Below, in pieces: positions 14,142 to 21,058 of a DNA stretch of 21,058 nucleotides (its first letter is position 1; each line of letters starts with the position of its first letter). The notes beneath the pieces are model-generated. The model saw only the letters and a program-made list of their open reading frames with translations. It did no database searches and was not told the DNA's origin. Source of the DNA: Verrucomicrobia bacterium UBA740 (GTDB lineage Bacteria; Verrucomicrobiota; Kiritimatiellia; RFP12; UBA1067); contig DBKW01000085.1 of assembly GCA_002298665.1 (NCBI GenBank), forward strand, positions 1,386 to 22,443, in the 5' to 3' direction. The position numbers were made by a program, and so were the translations under genes.

Positions 14142-16590
14142 TGTGCCAAATATCGTTCGCGTACTCGAGAATCGCGCGGTCGGACGAGAACCGCCCCGAA
14201 CGCGCGATGTTGACGAGCGCCATGTTCGTCCACATGCGCGAATCGCGGTAGGTCGCGTCCACGCGGTCCTGCGCGTCCGAATAGCTCTTCAGGTCCGCCA
14301 ACAACATGTAATAGTCGTTGTAGTCCAGGAGCGAACGCACGATCGGATCGAACAGCCCCGGCTCCAGAAGCGAGAACACATTCGCCTTGATCATGTCGAG
14401 GGCCTGCTTGATCTCCGGGTTGCCGTTGTAGTAGTCGCGCGAGCAGTAGGTCGGACGCAAACGCGCCACGTCCTCGGTCCGCAAACCGAAGAGGAACATG
14501 TTTTCGTCCCCGACCTGCTGGTTGATTTCCACGTTCGCGCCATCGTAGGTGCCCAGCGTGAGCGCGCCGTTCATCATGAACTTCATGTTGCCCGTGCCCG
14601 AGGCTTCCATGCCCGCGAGCGAAATCTGCTCCGACACGTCCGCCGCCGGCATGATCTTCTCCGCGAGCGAAACGCGGTAGTCCGGCAGGAACGCGACGGA
14701 AAGCTTGCCGCGCGTCTTCGGATTCGCGTTCACCACATTGGCGACGCCGTGGATCAGGCGAATGATCAACTTCGCCATATAGTAGCCAGGAGCCGCCTTC
14801 GCCGCGAAAATGAAGTTCCGCGGAACGGGGTCGTAGTTGGGGTCGGCCAACAGACGGTTGTAGAAGATGATGATGTAGAGCACCAGCAAGAGCTGACGCT
14901 TGTACTCGTGCAACCGCTTGACCTGCACGTCGAAAATGGCGTCCGGATCGAGCCGGATCCCCAAATTCTTCATCGCCCAGTTGGAGAGCTGCCCCTTGTT
15001 GCAGCGCTTGATTTTCGCGAGGGCTTCCAAGAACGATTTCTCGCCTGAGAAATCTTCCAGTTTTTTGAGATCGTCGAGATGGGTGATCCAGTGGTCGCCG
15101 ATCTTCTCGGTGATCAGCTGCGCAAGCGACGGATTCGCCTTGAGGAGCCAGCGGCGCGGCGTGATGCCGTTCGTGACGTTGTGGAAGCGCTCCGGCCACA
15201 AGTCGTAGAAGTCTTTGAAAAGTGACTTCTTCAGGATTTCGGTGTGGAGCTCGGCGACGCCGTTGACGGACGATGTCGACACCAGGCAGAGGTTGGCCAT
15301 GCGCACATAGCGCTCGCCATTCTCGTCGATGAGCGACATGCGCTGCAACCGCTTGATGTCCCCGGGATAGAGCGAGGAAATCTTCTGCAGGAAGCGTCCG
15401 TTGATTTCGTAAATAATCTGCAGGTGCCGCGGCAGAAGGCGTTCCATCATGGAAACCGGCCACTTTTCGAGCGCTTCCGGCAGAATGGTGTGGTTCGTGT
15501 AGCCCGTCGCGCGCTGGGTCAAATCCCAGGCCTTGTCCCAATCCAGTCCCTCCTGATCAATCAAGATGCGCATGAGTTCCGGAATGACAAGCGCCGGATG
15601 CGTCTCGTTCAAATGGATGAACACCTTGTCCGGCAGCGCGTCCCACGTCTCGTTCAGGCGACGGTAGCGGCGCAAAATATCCTTCAGCGAGCACGCCACG
15701 AAGAAATACTGCTGGCGCAGACGCAACTCCTTGCCGGCCATCGTGTTGTCGTTCGGATACAGGACCTTCGTCAGATTCTCGGCGAGAACCTTGCCCTCGA
15801 CGGCTTCCACGTAGCTGCCCTTGTTGAAGTCCGCCAGGTTGAATTCGTCCACGGCTTTTGCGGACCACAGCCGGAGCGTGTTGACCGCGTCCCGGTAGCC
15901 CACGATCGGCAGATCGTACGGCAGGCCTTGCACCTGTTCGGCCGGGACCCACCGCCACTGCTGGCGGCCGTTGATCGTCGCGCATTCGACATGCCCGCCG
16001 AAGGAAACGATCTGCGTATATTCCGGGCGCACCATTTCCCACGGATAGCCGTTCTTCAGCCAGGCGTCGGGCTCTTCGACCTGGCAGCCGTCCACGATCT
16101 TCTGGCGGAAGATGCCGTAGTCGTACCGCAATCCATAGCCCATGCCCGCCAAATCGAGCGTGGACATCGAATCCAGATAGCACGCCGCCAGGCGCCCGAG
16201 ACCGCCGTTGCCCAGCCCTGCGTCAACTTCATAGTCGCGCAGGCTGTTCCAGTCGATGCCGTACTCCTTCAACGCTTCCGTGCAGAGTCTGTCCGCCTTG
16301 AGGTTGATGACGTTGTTCCCCAACAGACGCCCCATCAAGAACTCGAGCGACAAATAGTAGATGCGCTTCGTGTTCTTCTTGCTGTACAGGTCCTGCGTGT
16401 TCATCCAGCGCTCGACGATGCGGTCGCGCACCGCGTCTGCGAACGCCATGTACTGGTCGTGCGGCGTGGCGCGCTCCTCCGTTTTCGCGAGCGAGTAGCG
16501 CAGGTGCCAGGCGTAATCCTCGGCGAGACCTTTGACGGTCATTTCGACGCGAGGATCTTTCTTGCGTGAGGGAGTATGTTTCTTTTCCAT
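14107..16590 (-). CDS. glgP: glycogen/starch phosphorylase
   Basis: This PLP enzyme releases glucose-1-phosphate from glycogen or maltodextrin ends in the cytosol. It is 827 aa, the usual bacterial length. The N-terminal part shows YYLSLEFLMGRLLGNNVINL and DAGLGNGGLGRLAACYLDS (glucose and phosphate-site elements). The C-terminal half has VQVKRLHEYKRQLL and the PLP-lysine motif EASGTGNMKFMMNG with Lys670, then GTYDGANVE. All catalytic elements appear intact. The start ATG 16590 has AAGGAG 11 nt upstream. It lies 43 bp after the AsmA-like gene, with a possible TATAAT at 16608-16613, so it may be read both from the upstream cassette and on its own. No other glycogen gene is nearby. Its stop overlaps the end of the convergent MocR gene by 35 bp, leaving no room for a conventional terminator between them. 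Confidence 0.97.
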   Translation of the reverse strand: MEKKHTPSRKKDPRVEMTVKGLAEDYAWHLRYSLAKTEERATPHDQYMAFADAVRDRIVERWMNTQDLYSKKNTKRIYYLSLEFLMGRLLGNNVINLKADRLCTEALKEYGIDWNSLRDYEVDAGLGNGGLGRLAACYLDSMSTLDLAGMGYGLRYDYGIFRQKIVDGCQVEEPDAWLKNGYPWEMVRPEYTQIVSFGGHVECATINGRQQWRWVPAEQVQGLPYDLPIVGYRDAVNTLRLWSAKAVDEFNLADFNKGSYVEAVEGKVLAENLTKVLYPNDNTMAGKELRLRQQYFFVACSLKDILRRYRRLNETWDALPDKVFIHLNETHPALVIPELMRILIDQEGLDWDKAWDLTQRATGYTNHTILPEALEKWPVSMMERLLPRHLQIIYEINGRFLQKISSLYPGDIKRLQRMSLIDENGERYVRMANLCLVSTSSVNGVAELHTEILKKSLFKDFYDLWPERFHNVTNGITPRRWLLKANPSLAQLITEKIGDHWITHLDDLKKLEDFSGEKSFLEALAKIKRCNKGQLSNWAMKNLGIRLDPDAIFDVQVKRLHEYKRQLLLVLYIIIFYNRLLADPNYDPVPRNFIFAAKAAPGYYMAKLIIRLIHGVANVVNANPKTRGKLSVAFLPDYRVSLAEKIMPAADVSEQISLAGMEASGTGNMKFMMNGALTLGTYDGANVEINQQVGDENMFLFGLRTEDVARLRPTYCSRDYYNGNPEIKQALDMIKANVFSLLEPGLFDPIVRSLLDYNDYYMLLADLKSYSDAQDRVDATYRDSRMWTNMALVNIARSGRFSSDRAILEYANDIWHIKPVQFSSTRA

Positions 16591-16607
16591 AGTAGGGATT
16601 TCTCCTT

Positions 16608-16635
16608 ATTATAAATCGTTGCCTTGTAAATCGTT
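16608..16635 (-). promoter_or_regulatory. possible glgP promoter with direct repeat
   Basis: The minus strand has TATAAT at 16613-16608, 17 nt before the glgP ATG. AACGATTTA occurs twice, at 16635-16627 and 16620-16612, a 15-bp period; the nearer copy runs into the TATAAT and the farther one reaches into the stop codon of the preceding gene. No clear -35 or TG extension was found, so promoter activity is uncertain. Confidence 0.4.
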
Positions 16636-17647
16636 ACTTTTCGCTCTTGGGACCCAGTCCGTCCAGGAAGTTGTTCAGGAACTTGACCGCCTTGTCCGTC
16701 TCCTTCAAAACGCGCTTCATGCTCTTGCGGACGGCCTTGTCGACTTTCCCGGTGACGGAACCCGAATCGCCCACGGCCGAATTCGTGAAGTTCGTGATCG
16801 CCGAAAGCCCCGCGGCTACCGTATTGGTGGTGGCGTCCGCCAGAGAGGCGACGCTCTTCCTGCTCAATTTGACAAGCCCCTTCCCGAGACCCTGGGCATG
16901 GTCCAGAAGCTGCGCCGCGATGGCCAGCCCCGCTTCCGTCCACGTCGCGCCCGTCGCCGCGCCCGTCTGCGGATCCCGCCCGATGTCGCGTATCGCGAAT
17001 TCCGGCAGCGGGACGGACACCGGTCCGTACTGCAAAACGACATTCTTGACCGTTATGCGGTCTATGACGATGCGCTTCTCTTTCACGCCCGCCGTATCGG
17101 GCGCGGCGTTTTCCGCGGCGGTTTCGTCCGCCGCGGACGCGGCAGGCTCATGTGACGCGGCGCTCGCCTGTGGCGCGGTCGCTTCGGCGGCGCCAGTCGC
17201 GGACACTGGGGAGCTTTCCGGTTCGTCCGCCCGTTTCGCTCCCGTCACGTTGTTCTTGATCTGGACGAAGTTCGCCGCGTCGGGGGCGTCCAGATAGATG
17301 CGCATCCCGTCGATCGCGACCTCTTTCACGTGGTAGGTATCCGAAAAAAACGAAAGCGGCGCGACGTCGAGCGTTGCGGAACTCAGATCGAGCGCGTTCT
17401 TCACGGTGAAATTCGTGGGGTTGGCCAGCTGCATGTCCCCGACTTCCACATGCCCGCTGTACGGGTTGAACGCCAAATGTCCCAGGTTGAAGTCCGTCTT
17501 CGTGATGCCAGGCGTCACCGCATTGGCGACGCACTTCCCGACAGGCCCGATCCACAGCGGCAGCGCGAGCAGAAGGACGACCGCGAGCGCGAGAGCCCAG
17601 ACGAACGTCCAGACCATAACCTTCAGTATTTTCCGTATGCTCCTCAT
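16634..17647 (-). CDS. AsmA-like/DUF748-like envelope protein
   Basis: A 337-aa membrane-anchored protein of uncertain function. One N-terminal transmembrane helix (about 9-33) precedes a periplasmic region beginning GPVGKCVANAVTPGITKTDF, then NPYSGHVEVGDMQLANPTNF, a pattern resembling the start of AsmA/DUF748-type proteins in Verrucomicrobia-like genomes. The strand-rich block to about 135 (VKEVAIDGMRIYLDAPD) is interrupted by an Ala/Ser/Glu-rich linker (about 145-190). A second strand block follows (RIVIDRITVKNVVLQYGPV), then a mostly helical C-terminus (about 235-337). AsmA-like proteins are linked to lipid movement between membranes in other bacteria; the same role here is only an inference. 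At 337 aa it is shorter than typical bridge-forming members. The ATG overlaps the LolA-like gene stop as ATGA, showing coupling. Confidence 0.7.
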   Translation of the reverse strand: MRSIRKILKVMVWTFVWALALAVVLLLALPLWIGPVGKCVANAVTPGITKTDFNLGHLAFNPYSGHVEVGDMQLANPTNFTVKNALDLSSATLDVAPLSFFSDTYHVKEVAIDGMRIYLDAPDAANFVQIKNNVTGAKRADEPESSPVSATGAAEATAPQASAASHEPAASAADETAAENAAPDTAGVKEKRIVIDRITVKNVVLQYGPVSVPLPEFAIRDIGRDPQTGAATGATWTEAGLAIAAQLLDHAQGLGKGLVKLSRKSVASLADATTNTVAAGLSAITNFTNSAVGDSGSVTGKVDKAVRKSMKRVLKETDKAVKFLNNFLDGLGPKSEK

Positions 17648-18276
17648 GTGTCGATCTCCAATTTGTCCACGACTATTTTCGTGCGGTACTTGGCGCCCGG
17701 CGCCCCGACTTCGATCGTCCGCGGCGCCCAGACGCCGTTGAACTTCTTGATGCTCGTGCCAAACAGCCGGCGGACGACCTTCCCGTCCGCCAATTCTTCC
17801 GCCTGCATCAGCGCACCCGTCTTGCGGTCGATCCAGACCCGCACCGTGCGCGGACCGTTCCGCAGCAGCAAAACAAGGCAAGTCACCGTCTGGACGGACT
17901 CCTGTTCGCGTTCGGGGTCGAACGCGCAGTCGGGCCACTGCAGATAGTCGAGCGTCAGATCGCTCCAGGTGACGTCCGTGTCCAACAGACGCCCGCCCGG
18001 ACGGACCTCGACCGCGGCGCCTTCCTTGTCGCGGACTTCCAGGCGCGTCTTCCCGGCGTGACGAATCAATCTGTAGGTGTAGGCCGCCACTTCCGTCCCC
18101 CGGCGGCTCCTCCGGTTGATGTGTCCTTCTATCGTCGCGTCCGCCGGGATCATCCGCCTGCAGACCGCCACGACTTGCGCCGCGGTCGCGTTCGTCGCCA
18201 GGACAGGCGCCGCGGACGCTTCCGCGACGGACGGAGCCTGCGCCAGAAGCGCCGCGCCTAGAAGGAGTCCGATCAT
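17644..18276 (-). CDS. LolA-like outer-membrane lipoprotein-sorting family protein
   Basis: A 210-aa secreted protein. The N-terminus MIGLLLGAALLAQAPSVAEA is a short signal peptide, so the mature protein is periplasmic. The body resembles the LolA-like family with an open beta-barrel fold. It shows ADATIEGHI, TYRLIRHAGKTRLEVRDKEG, a central TWSDLTLDYLQWPD, and the closing run VRVWIDRKTGALMQAEEL, then KKFNGVWAPRTIEV and YRTKIVVDKLEI. True LolA carries lipoproteins from LolCDE to the outer membrane; this relative more probably carries or senses another lipid, and no partner is visible. Its start overlaps the TPR gene stop (ATGA at 18273-18276) and its stop overlaps the AsmA-like start (17644-17647). 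This tight coupling suggests that the three proteins work in one envelope process. Confidence 0.75.
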   Translation of the reverse strand: MIGLLLGAALLAQAPSVAEASAAPVLATNATAAQVVAVCRRMIPADATIEGHINRRSRRGTEVAAYTYRLIRHAGKTRLEVRDKEGAAVEVRPGGRLLDTDVTWSDLTLDYLQWPDCAFDPEREQESVQTVTCLVLLLRNGPRTVRVWIDRKTGALMQAEELADGKVVRRLFGTSIKKFNGVWAPRTIEVGAPGAKYRTKIVVDKLEIDT

Positions 18277-19157
18277 TTGAATTCGCTCTCCAAAGCCTTG
18301 TCAACCGGGCCGCCGGCATAGTCGCGCCCCGTCTCGTAGTAGCGCCGCGCCGCATCGCGCCCTTCCTTCGTCGGACGCGTCTTGAGGAAGAGGTGCGCCA
18401 GGTTGTAGTAGGCGTAGTAGCTGCGGGGATTGGACTGGATCGCCTGCGCGAGCGTCTTTTCCGCCGCCGCGTTGTCGCCTTTCTCCATTTCGATGGCCGC
18501 GCGCAGGTTGAGCGCCGCCGCATCGTTCGGTTTCTCTTCCAGGAGTTCGCCGACGGTCAGGAGCGCCGAATCGTAATCCTGCAGACGCAAATCCTCCATC
18601 GCTAGCCCCAGCCGCGCCCGGCGGTTCTTCGGATCGGCCGCCAGCGCCTTCTGAAACGCGTCGATCCGCGCCTGGCGGCGCGCCGTCTCGTGCACCCGAA
18701 CCGAAACGCCCGGTTTCGGCTTCGCCGCCTCCACCGCCGGCGCCGCGTCCGTTCCGCCCGCCTTTTCCGCCGCGAGTTTCGCCTCCAGTTCGCGCGTGTC
18801 GGATACCGCCACCGTCTTCGCGTTCTCCCGCGCTTGCGCCAAAAGGAGCGAATCGATCGCCGCGCTCACATACGCCCGCTTGTTCCGCACCGTCGCGAAT
18901 TCGCTCGTCTCGGCCCGCTCCGGATTTTCCGCCTCCAGCCGGTCGAGTTCCGCGAGCGCCTTGCGGTATTCCGCCACCGCTTCGTCGACTTTCCCTTCGT
19001 CCGCATAGTCGGCGGCCTTGTCTATAAGGAGGGATGCCGGCTCCATGAGCGTGGAAAGCCGCGGCTTTTCATCCTCGTCGGAACCAAAAGGCCACCACGC
19101 CCCACAGACGGACTGTGTGGCGAGCAGCAAACCGATTATCAAACCTTCTCGTACCAT
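18273..19157 (-). CDS. TPR-repeat protein, secreted
   Basis: A 294-aa protein with an N-terminal hydrophobic signal (about 1-19, ending near VCGA), so probably periplasmic. TPR-like helices lie at about 46-80 (DYADEGKVDEAVAEYRKALA) and in a block from about 165 to 275, with canonical spacings AFQKALAADPKNRRARLGLA, LLEEKPNDAAALNLRAAIE and TLAQAIQSNPRSYYAYYNLA. A linker rich in Ala, Lys and Pro separates them (about 125-155). Such repeats bind protein partners; no catalytic motif is seen. The sequence around the cysteine is not a convincing lipobox. It is the first gene of the TPR/LolA-like/AsmA-like unit. Its promoter -10 ends 9 nt before ATG 19157, predicting a leader of only 2-3 nt and no Shine-Dalgarno. 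Confidence 0.85.
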   Translation of the reverse strand: MVREGLIIGLLLATQSVCGAWWPFGSDEDEKPRLSTLMEPASLLIDKAADYADEGKVDEAVAEYRKALAELDRLEAENPERAETSEFATVRNKRAYVSAAIDSLLLAQARENAKTVAVSDTRELEAKLAAEKAGGTDAAPAVEAAKPKPGVSVRVHETARRQARIDAFQKALAADPKNRRARLGLAMEDLRLQDYDSALLTVGELLEEKPNDAAALNLRAAIEMEKGDNAAAEKTLAQAIQSNPRSYYAYYNLAHLFLKTRPTKEGRDAARRYYETGRDYAGGPVDKALESEFK

Positions 19158-19166
19158 CTCGTCTCT

Positions 19167-19175
19167 ATTATATCA
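19167..19175 (-). promoter_or_regulatory. extended -10 promoter of the TPR/LolA-like/AsmA-like unit
   Basis: The minus strand reads TGATATAAT, preceded by GAAATT. TATAAT ends 9 nt before ATG 19157, so the transcript should start 2-3 nt ahead of the start codon. No -35 match was seen at 16-18 nt upstream. Confidence 0.75.
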
Positions 19176-19345
19176 AATTTCAGGTCTCAGCGGAAGCAAA
19201 ATTTTATCTAATTGTATAGCGGCGCTTCTTGTCGCTTCCCACCGAAAACGCACGCCCTCGCGGCGCGGGCTTCCGGTCCGTCGAGAGACGTGCCGCGCAC
19301 CCGGCGCACAACCCGCCGCGCGTCCAGGCGCGTCCTTTCGCGGCG

Positions 19346-19383
19346 AAAGAAAAGGTCCCGGCCCTTTAAACAGGGCCGGGACC
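19346..19383 (-). terminator. intrinsic terminator of the PII-amt operon
   Basis: A perfect 12-bp inverted repeat, GGTCCCGGCCCT (19354-19365) and AGGGCCGGGACC (19372-19383), encloses a 6-nt loop. On the minus strand it is followed at once by TTTTCTTT. It begins about 31 bp after the amt stop codon. This is the clearest terminator in the window. Confidence 0.93.
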
Positions 19384-19414
19384 GGGTGAGGAGGAGATTC
19401 TTTGTCAAGCCGCC

Positions 19415-20767
19415 TTACATGTTCGAGAAGAACTGGAAGGAAGCGTAGGCGTCTTGTCCGTGCTCGGTGACGTCCAGACCTTTGAGTTCGGTCTTCGCGT
19501 CCACACGGAGCCAGCCCAGTTTACGCAGCACGCCGAAGATGATCAGTCCGAGGCCGAACGCCCAAATGGCCGTCATCACGACGCCGACAGCCTGCACGCC
19601 CAGGAACTTGAAGCCGCCGCCGTAGAAGAGACCCACGAGGCTGTTGCCGTAGCCGAGCGAAGTCGGCGCCGCGAACAGACCCACCGCGAGGGTGCCCCAG
19701 ACGCCGTTCACGCAGTGCACCGAGACCGCGCCGACCGGGTCGTCAACATGGATCTTGTCGAAGAAGAACACGCTCAACACGACGAGCACACCACCAATGG
19801 CGCCGATCAGAAGCGCCGCGTTCGGGGTCACGAGGTCGCACGGAGCGGTGATCGCCACGAGACCCGCGAGCGAACCGTTGAGCGCCATGGTCAAGTCCGG
19901 TTTCTTCATCACAATCCATGCGGTCGCCAAAGCCGTGCAGGTGCCGGCGCACGCCGCCAGGTTAGTGGTCATCGCCACGCGGCTGATGGAACCGATACCG
20001 GCGGTGTAGCTGGCCGGGTTGAAGCCGAACCACCCGATCCAGAGGAGGAACACGCCCAGGGTGCCCAAAACCAAGCTGTGGCCCGGAATCGGATTCGCCT
20101 TGCCGTCATGACGGTATTTGCCGATGCGCGGACCCAAAACCGCCGCGCCCGCCAACGCGAGCCAGCCGCCCACCGAGTGCACGACGGTCGAACCGGCGAA
20201 ATCGTGGAAGCCCAGCGCCTCGATCCAGCCTTTGCATTCCGCGCCGTGCAGGCCGCCCCACATCCAGTGGCCGCTGACCGGGTAGACGATGGCCGAAACG
20301 AGCGCCGTGTAGACGAGGTAGCTGCGGAATTGAATGCGCTCGGCTACCGCGCCCGACACGATGGTCGCGGCCGTGGCGGCGAACATGGTCTGGAAGAAGA
20401 AGAAGGTCCAGTCCCAAGTGCCTTCGCCGGCGAAGACGCTCGGCATGCACATGCCGCCCCAGCCCCATGCGCCCCCGAGCTTGGAGACGCCAAACATGAT
20501 CGCCGCGCCTATGAAGTAGAACACGACGGAACCGAACGCGAAGTCCATCAGGTTCTTCATCATGATGTTCGCGGCGTTTTTGGCGCGCGTAAAGCCCGTC
20601 TCCACCAGGGCGAAGCCCGCCTGCATGGTGAACACGAGAATGCCGCCGATTAAAGTCCAAACGATGTTCAGATTGGTCTGCACGTCAGCCGCGGTGGGTT
20701 CCGCCTCGGCGGCCGTAGCCCCCAGCACCCCCAGCGCGAGCAAACAACTCAAAAACAGCTTTTTCAT
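19415..20767 (-). CDS. amt: ammonium transporter
   Basis: An Amt/Mep/Rh-family ammonium channel of the inner membrane, 450 aa including a probable signal peptide (1-22, MKKLFLSCLLALGVLGATAAEA). The mature part starts with the first helix around NLNIVWTLIGGILVFTMQAG, followed by FALVETGFTRAKNAANI. Pore landmarks are visible: the twin histidines in FAGSTVVHSVGG and in VSVHCVNGVWGT, and the external gate segment FFFFQTMFAATAATIVSGAVAER. About eleven membrane helices follow the signal. It lies 27 bp downstream of the PII gene and has AAGGA about 9 nt before ATG 20767, so the two form the usual PII-amt operon in which PII blocks the channel under nitrogen sufficiency. A strong terminator follows it. 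Confidence 0.96.
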   Translation of the reverse strand: MKKLFLSCLLALGVLGATAAEAEPTAADVQTNLNIVWTLIGGILVFTMQAGFALVETGFTRAKNAANIMMKNLMDFAFGSVVFYFIGAAIMFGVSKLGGAWGWGGMCMPSVFAGEGTWDWTFFFFQTMFAATAATIVSGAVAERIQFRSYLVYTALVSAIVYPVSGHWMWGGLHGAECKGWIEALGFHDFAGSTVVHSVGGWLALAGAAVLGPRIGKYRHDGKANPIPGHSLVLGTLGVFLLWIGWFGFNPASYTAGIGSISRVAMTTNLAACAGTCTALATAWIVMKKPDLTMALNGSLAGLVAITAPCDLVTPNAALLIGAIGGVLVVLSVFFFDKIHVDDPVGAVSVHCVNGVWGTLAVGLFAAPTSLGYGNSLVGLFYGGGFKFLGVQAVGVVMTAIWAFGLGLIIFGVLRKLGWLRVDAKTELKGLDVTEHGQDAYASFQFFSNM

Positions 20768-20794
20768 TGTCTTTTTCCTTTTTTGCGTTACTCC

Positions 20795-21058
20795 TCAACC
20801 AATGGCATCCTTGCCCCGTTCGCCTGTGCGGATGCGGATGCACTCTTCCATCGGAAGAACGAAGATCTTGCCGTCGCCGATATCGCCGGTCCGTGCGCCC
20901 GCGATGATCGCGTCCACCGTGCTCTCGACGTATTCGTCGTTCACGCCAATCGCCAGACGCACCTTCTTGAGCAGGGTGACCTCCTCAATGGCACCGCGAT
21001 ACTGGTGCACATAGCCCTTCTGCTGTCCGCAGCCGAGCGCATTCGAAACGGACATCTT
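20795..21058 (-). CDS. PII nitrogen regulatory protein (5' end outside window)
   Basis: The last 87 residues of a PII signal protein (GlnB/GlnK family, full length about 112). The frame stays open to the window edge; the ATG at 21055 aligns with residue 28 of E. coli GlnB, so the true start is outside. ARTGDIGDGKIFVLP and the closing RIRTGERG are the family signatures. Gln39 and Lys58, used for ATP and 2-oxoglutarate, are conserved by alignment. The T-loop reads QKGYVHQYRGAIEEVTLLKKV: Tyr46 and Arg47 are kept, but the uridylylated Tyr51 is Glu and position 49 is Ala. It probably senses ATP/ADP and 2-oxoglutarate and gates the neighbouring Amt without GlnD-type modification. Transcription continues into amt. 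Confidence 0.93.
   Translation of the reverse strand, partial: KMSVSNALGCGQQKGYVHQYRGAIEEVTLLKKVRLAIGVNDEYVESTVDAIIAGARTGDIGDGKIFVLPMEECIRIRTGERGKDAIG

Larger units (their letters stand above)
19158..19414. other. 257-bp intergenic region
   Basis: The longest gap in the window. It holds the TPR promoter on the right-to-left side and the amt terminator. Between them (about 19190-19340) the sequence is AT-rich near 19195-19220 and very GC-rich after that, with a small hairpin CTTTCG-CGG-CGAAAG at 19335-19349. I see no credible small gene; the frame 19208-19408 is arginine-rich and runs across the terminator. Confidence 0.6.

Noticed and set aside
13946..15541. 531-codon minus-strand frame within glgP and the MocR gene
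   Set aside because: It is a shifted frame of glgP with shadow composition; the glgP frame carries all phosphorylase motifs.
16634..18523. Apparent 629-aa extension of the AsmA-like gene
   Set aside because: The upstream part is an out-of-frame reading of the TPR and LolA-like genes; ATG 17647 gives a membrane anchor and a stop/start overlap.
19208..19408. Small minus-strand frame of 66 codons after amt
   Set aside because: It is Arg-rich, runs across the intrinsic terminator, and lacks a ribosome site and any recognisable feature.
1..21058. Mobile element, defence system, CRISPR array or transferred island
   Set aside because: No transposase, integrase, repeat array or sharp change in composition was seen; the gene content is mostly core metabolism and envelope.

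Overview
The window is a gene-dense, high-GC stretch (roughly 60% by eye) holding 18 protein genes, 17 of them on the minus strand. The single plus-strand gene is a MocR-type regulator at 12762-14141. No tRNA, rRNA, CRISPR array, insertion sequence or phage gene was found. The host is a diderm bacterium with lipid A: lpxA, an LptF/G permease, a LolA-like protein, RseP and an O-antigen ligase/polymerase-like protein are all present. The short IspG (361 aa) argues against Bacteroidetes or Chlamydiae, which usually carry the long form. The mix of protein families suggests a Verrucomicrobiota/Kiritimatiellota-type organism, but this is an inference with low confidence. The standard code fits: TGA, TAA and TAG all occur as stops.

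Layout, in the direction of minus-strand transcription (right to left). (1) 21058-19415: a PII protein (5' end outside the window) and amt, closed by a strong intrinsic terminator at 19346-19383. (2) 19157-14107: a TPR protein, a LolA-like protein and an AsmA-like protein joined by two ATGA start/stop overlaps, then glycogen phosphorylase. (3) 14141-12762: the plus-strand MocR gene, convergent with glgP (the coding ends overlap by 35 bp) and divergent from htpX. (4) 12543-9936: htpX, an EamA-type transporter and a patatin-like phospholipase, joined by ATGA overlaps. (5) 9823-6652: tyrS, lptF/G (TTG start overlapping the tyrS stop) and lpxA. (6) 6595-1: gpmI, cysS, trx, rseP, ispG and an O-antigen ligase-like gene that runs off the left edge, tightly packed or overlapping.

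The largest intergenic stretch is about 257 bp (19158-19414). Four of the transcription units begin with the same extended -10 motif, TGATATAATA. At three of these (MocR, tyrS, the TPR gene) the motif sits only 6-9 nt from the start codon, which predicts leaderless or nearly leaderless mRNAs.

No wholly novel system is obvious. The points most worth a second look are: the MocR regulator has Arg310 where the PLP-binding lysine should be; TyrRS carries QAGN instead of the HIGH signature; the PII T-loop has Glu at the uridylylation tyrosine position; the leaderless-promoter pattern; and the coupled TPR/LolA-like/AsmA-like envelope cassette.
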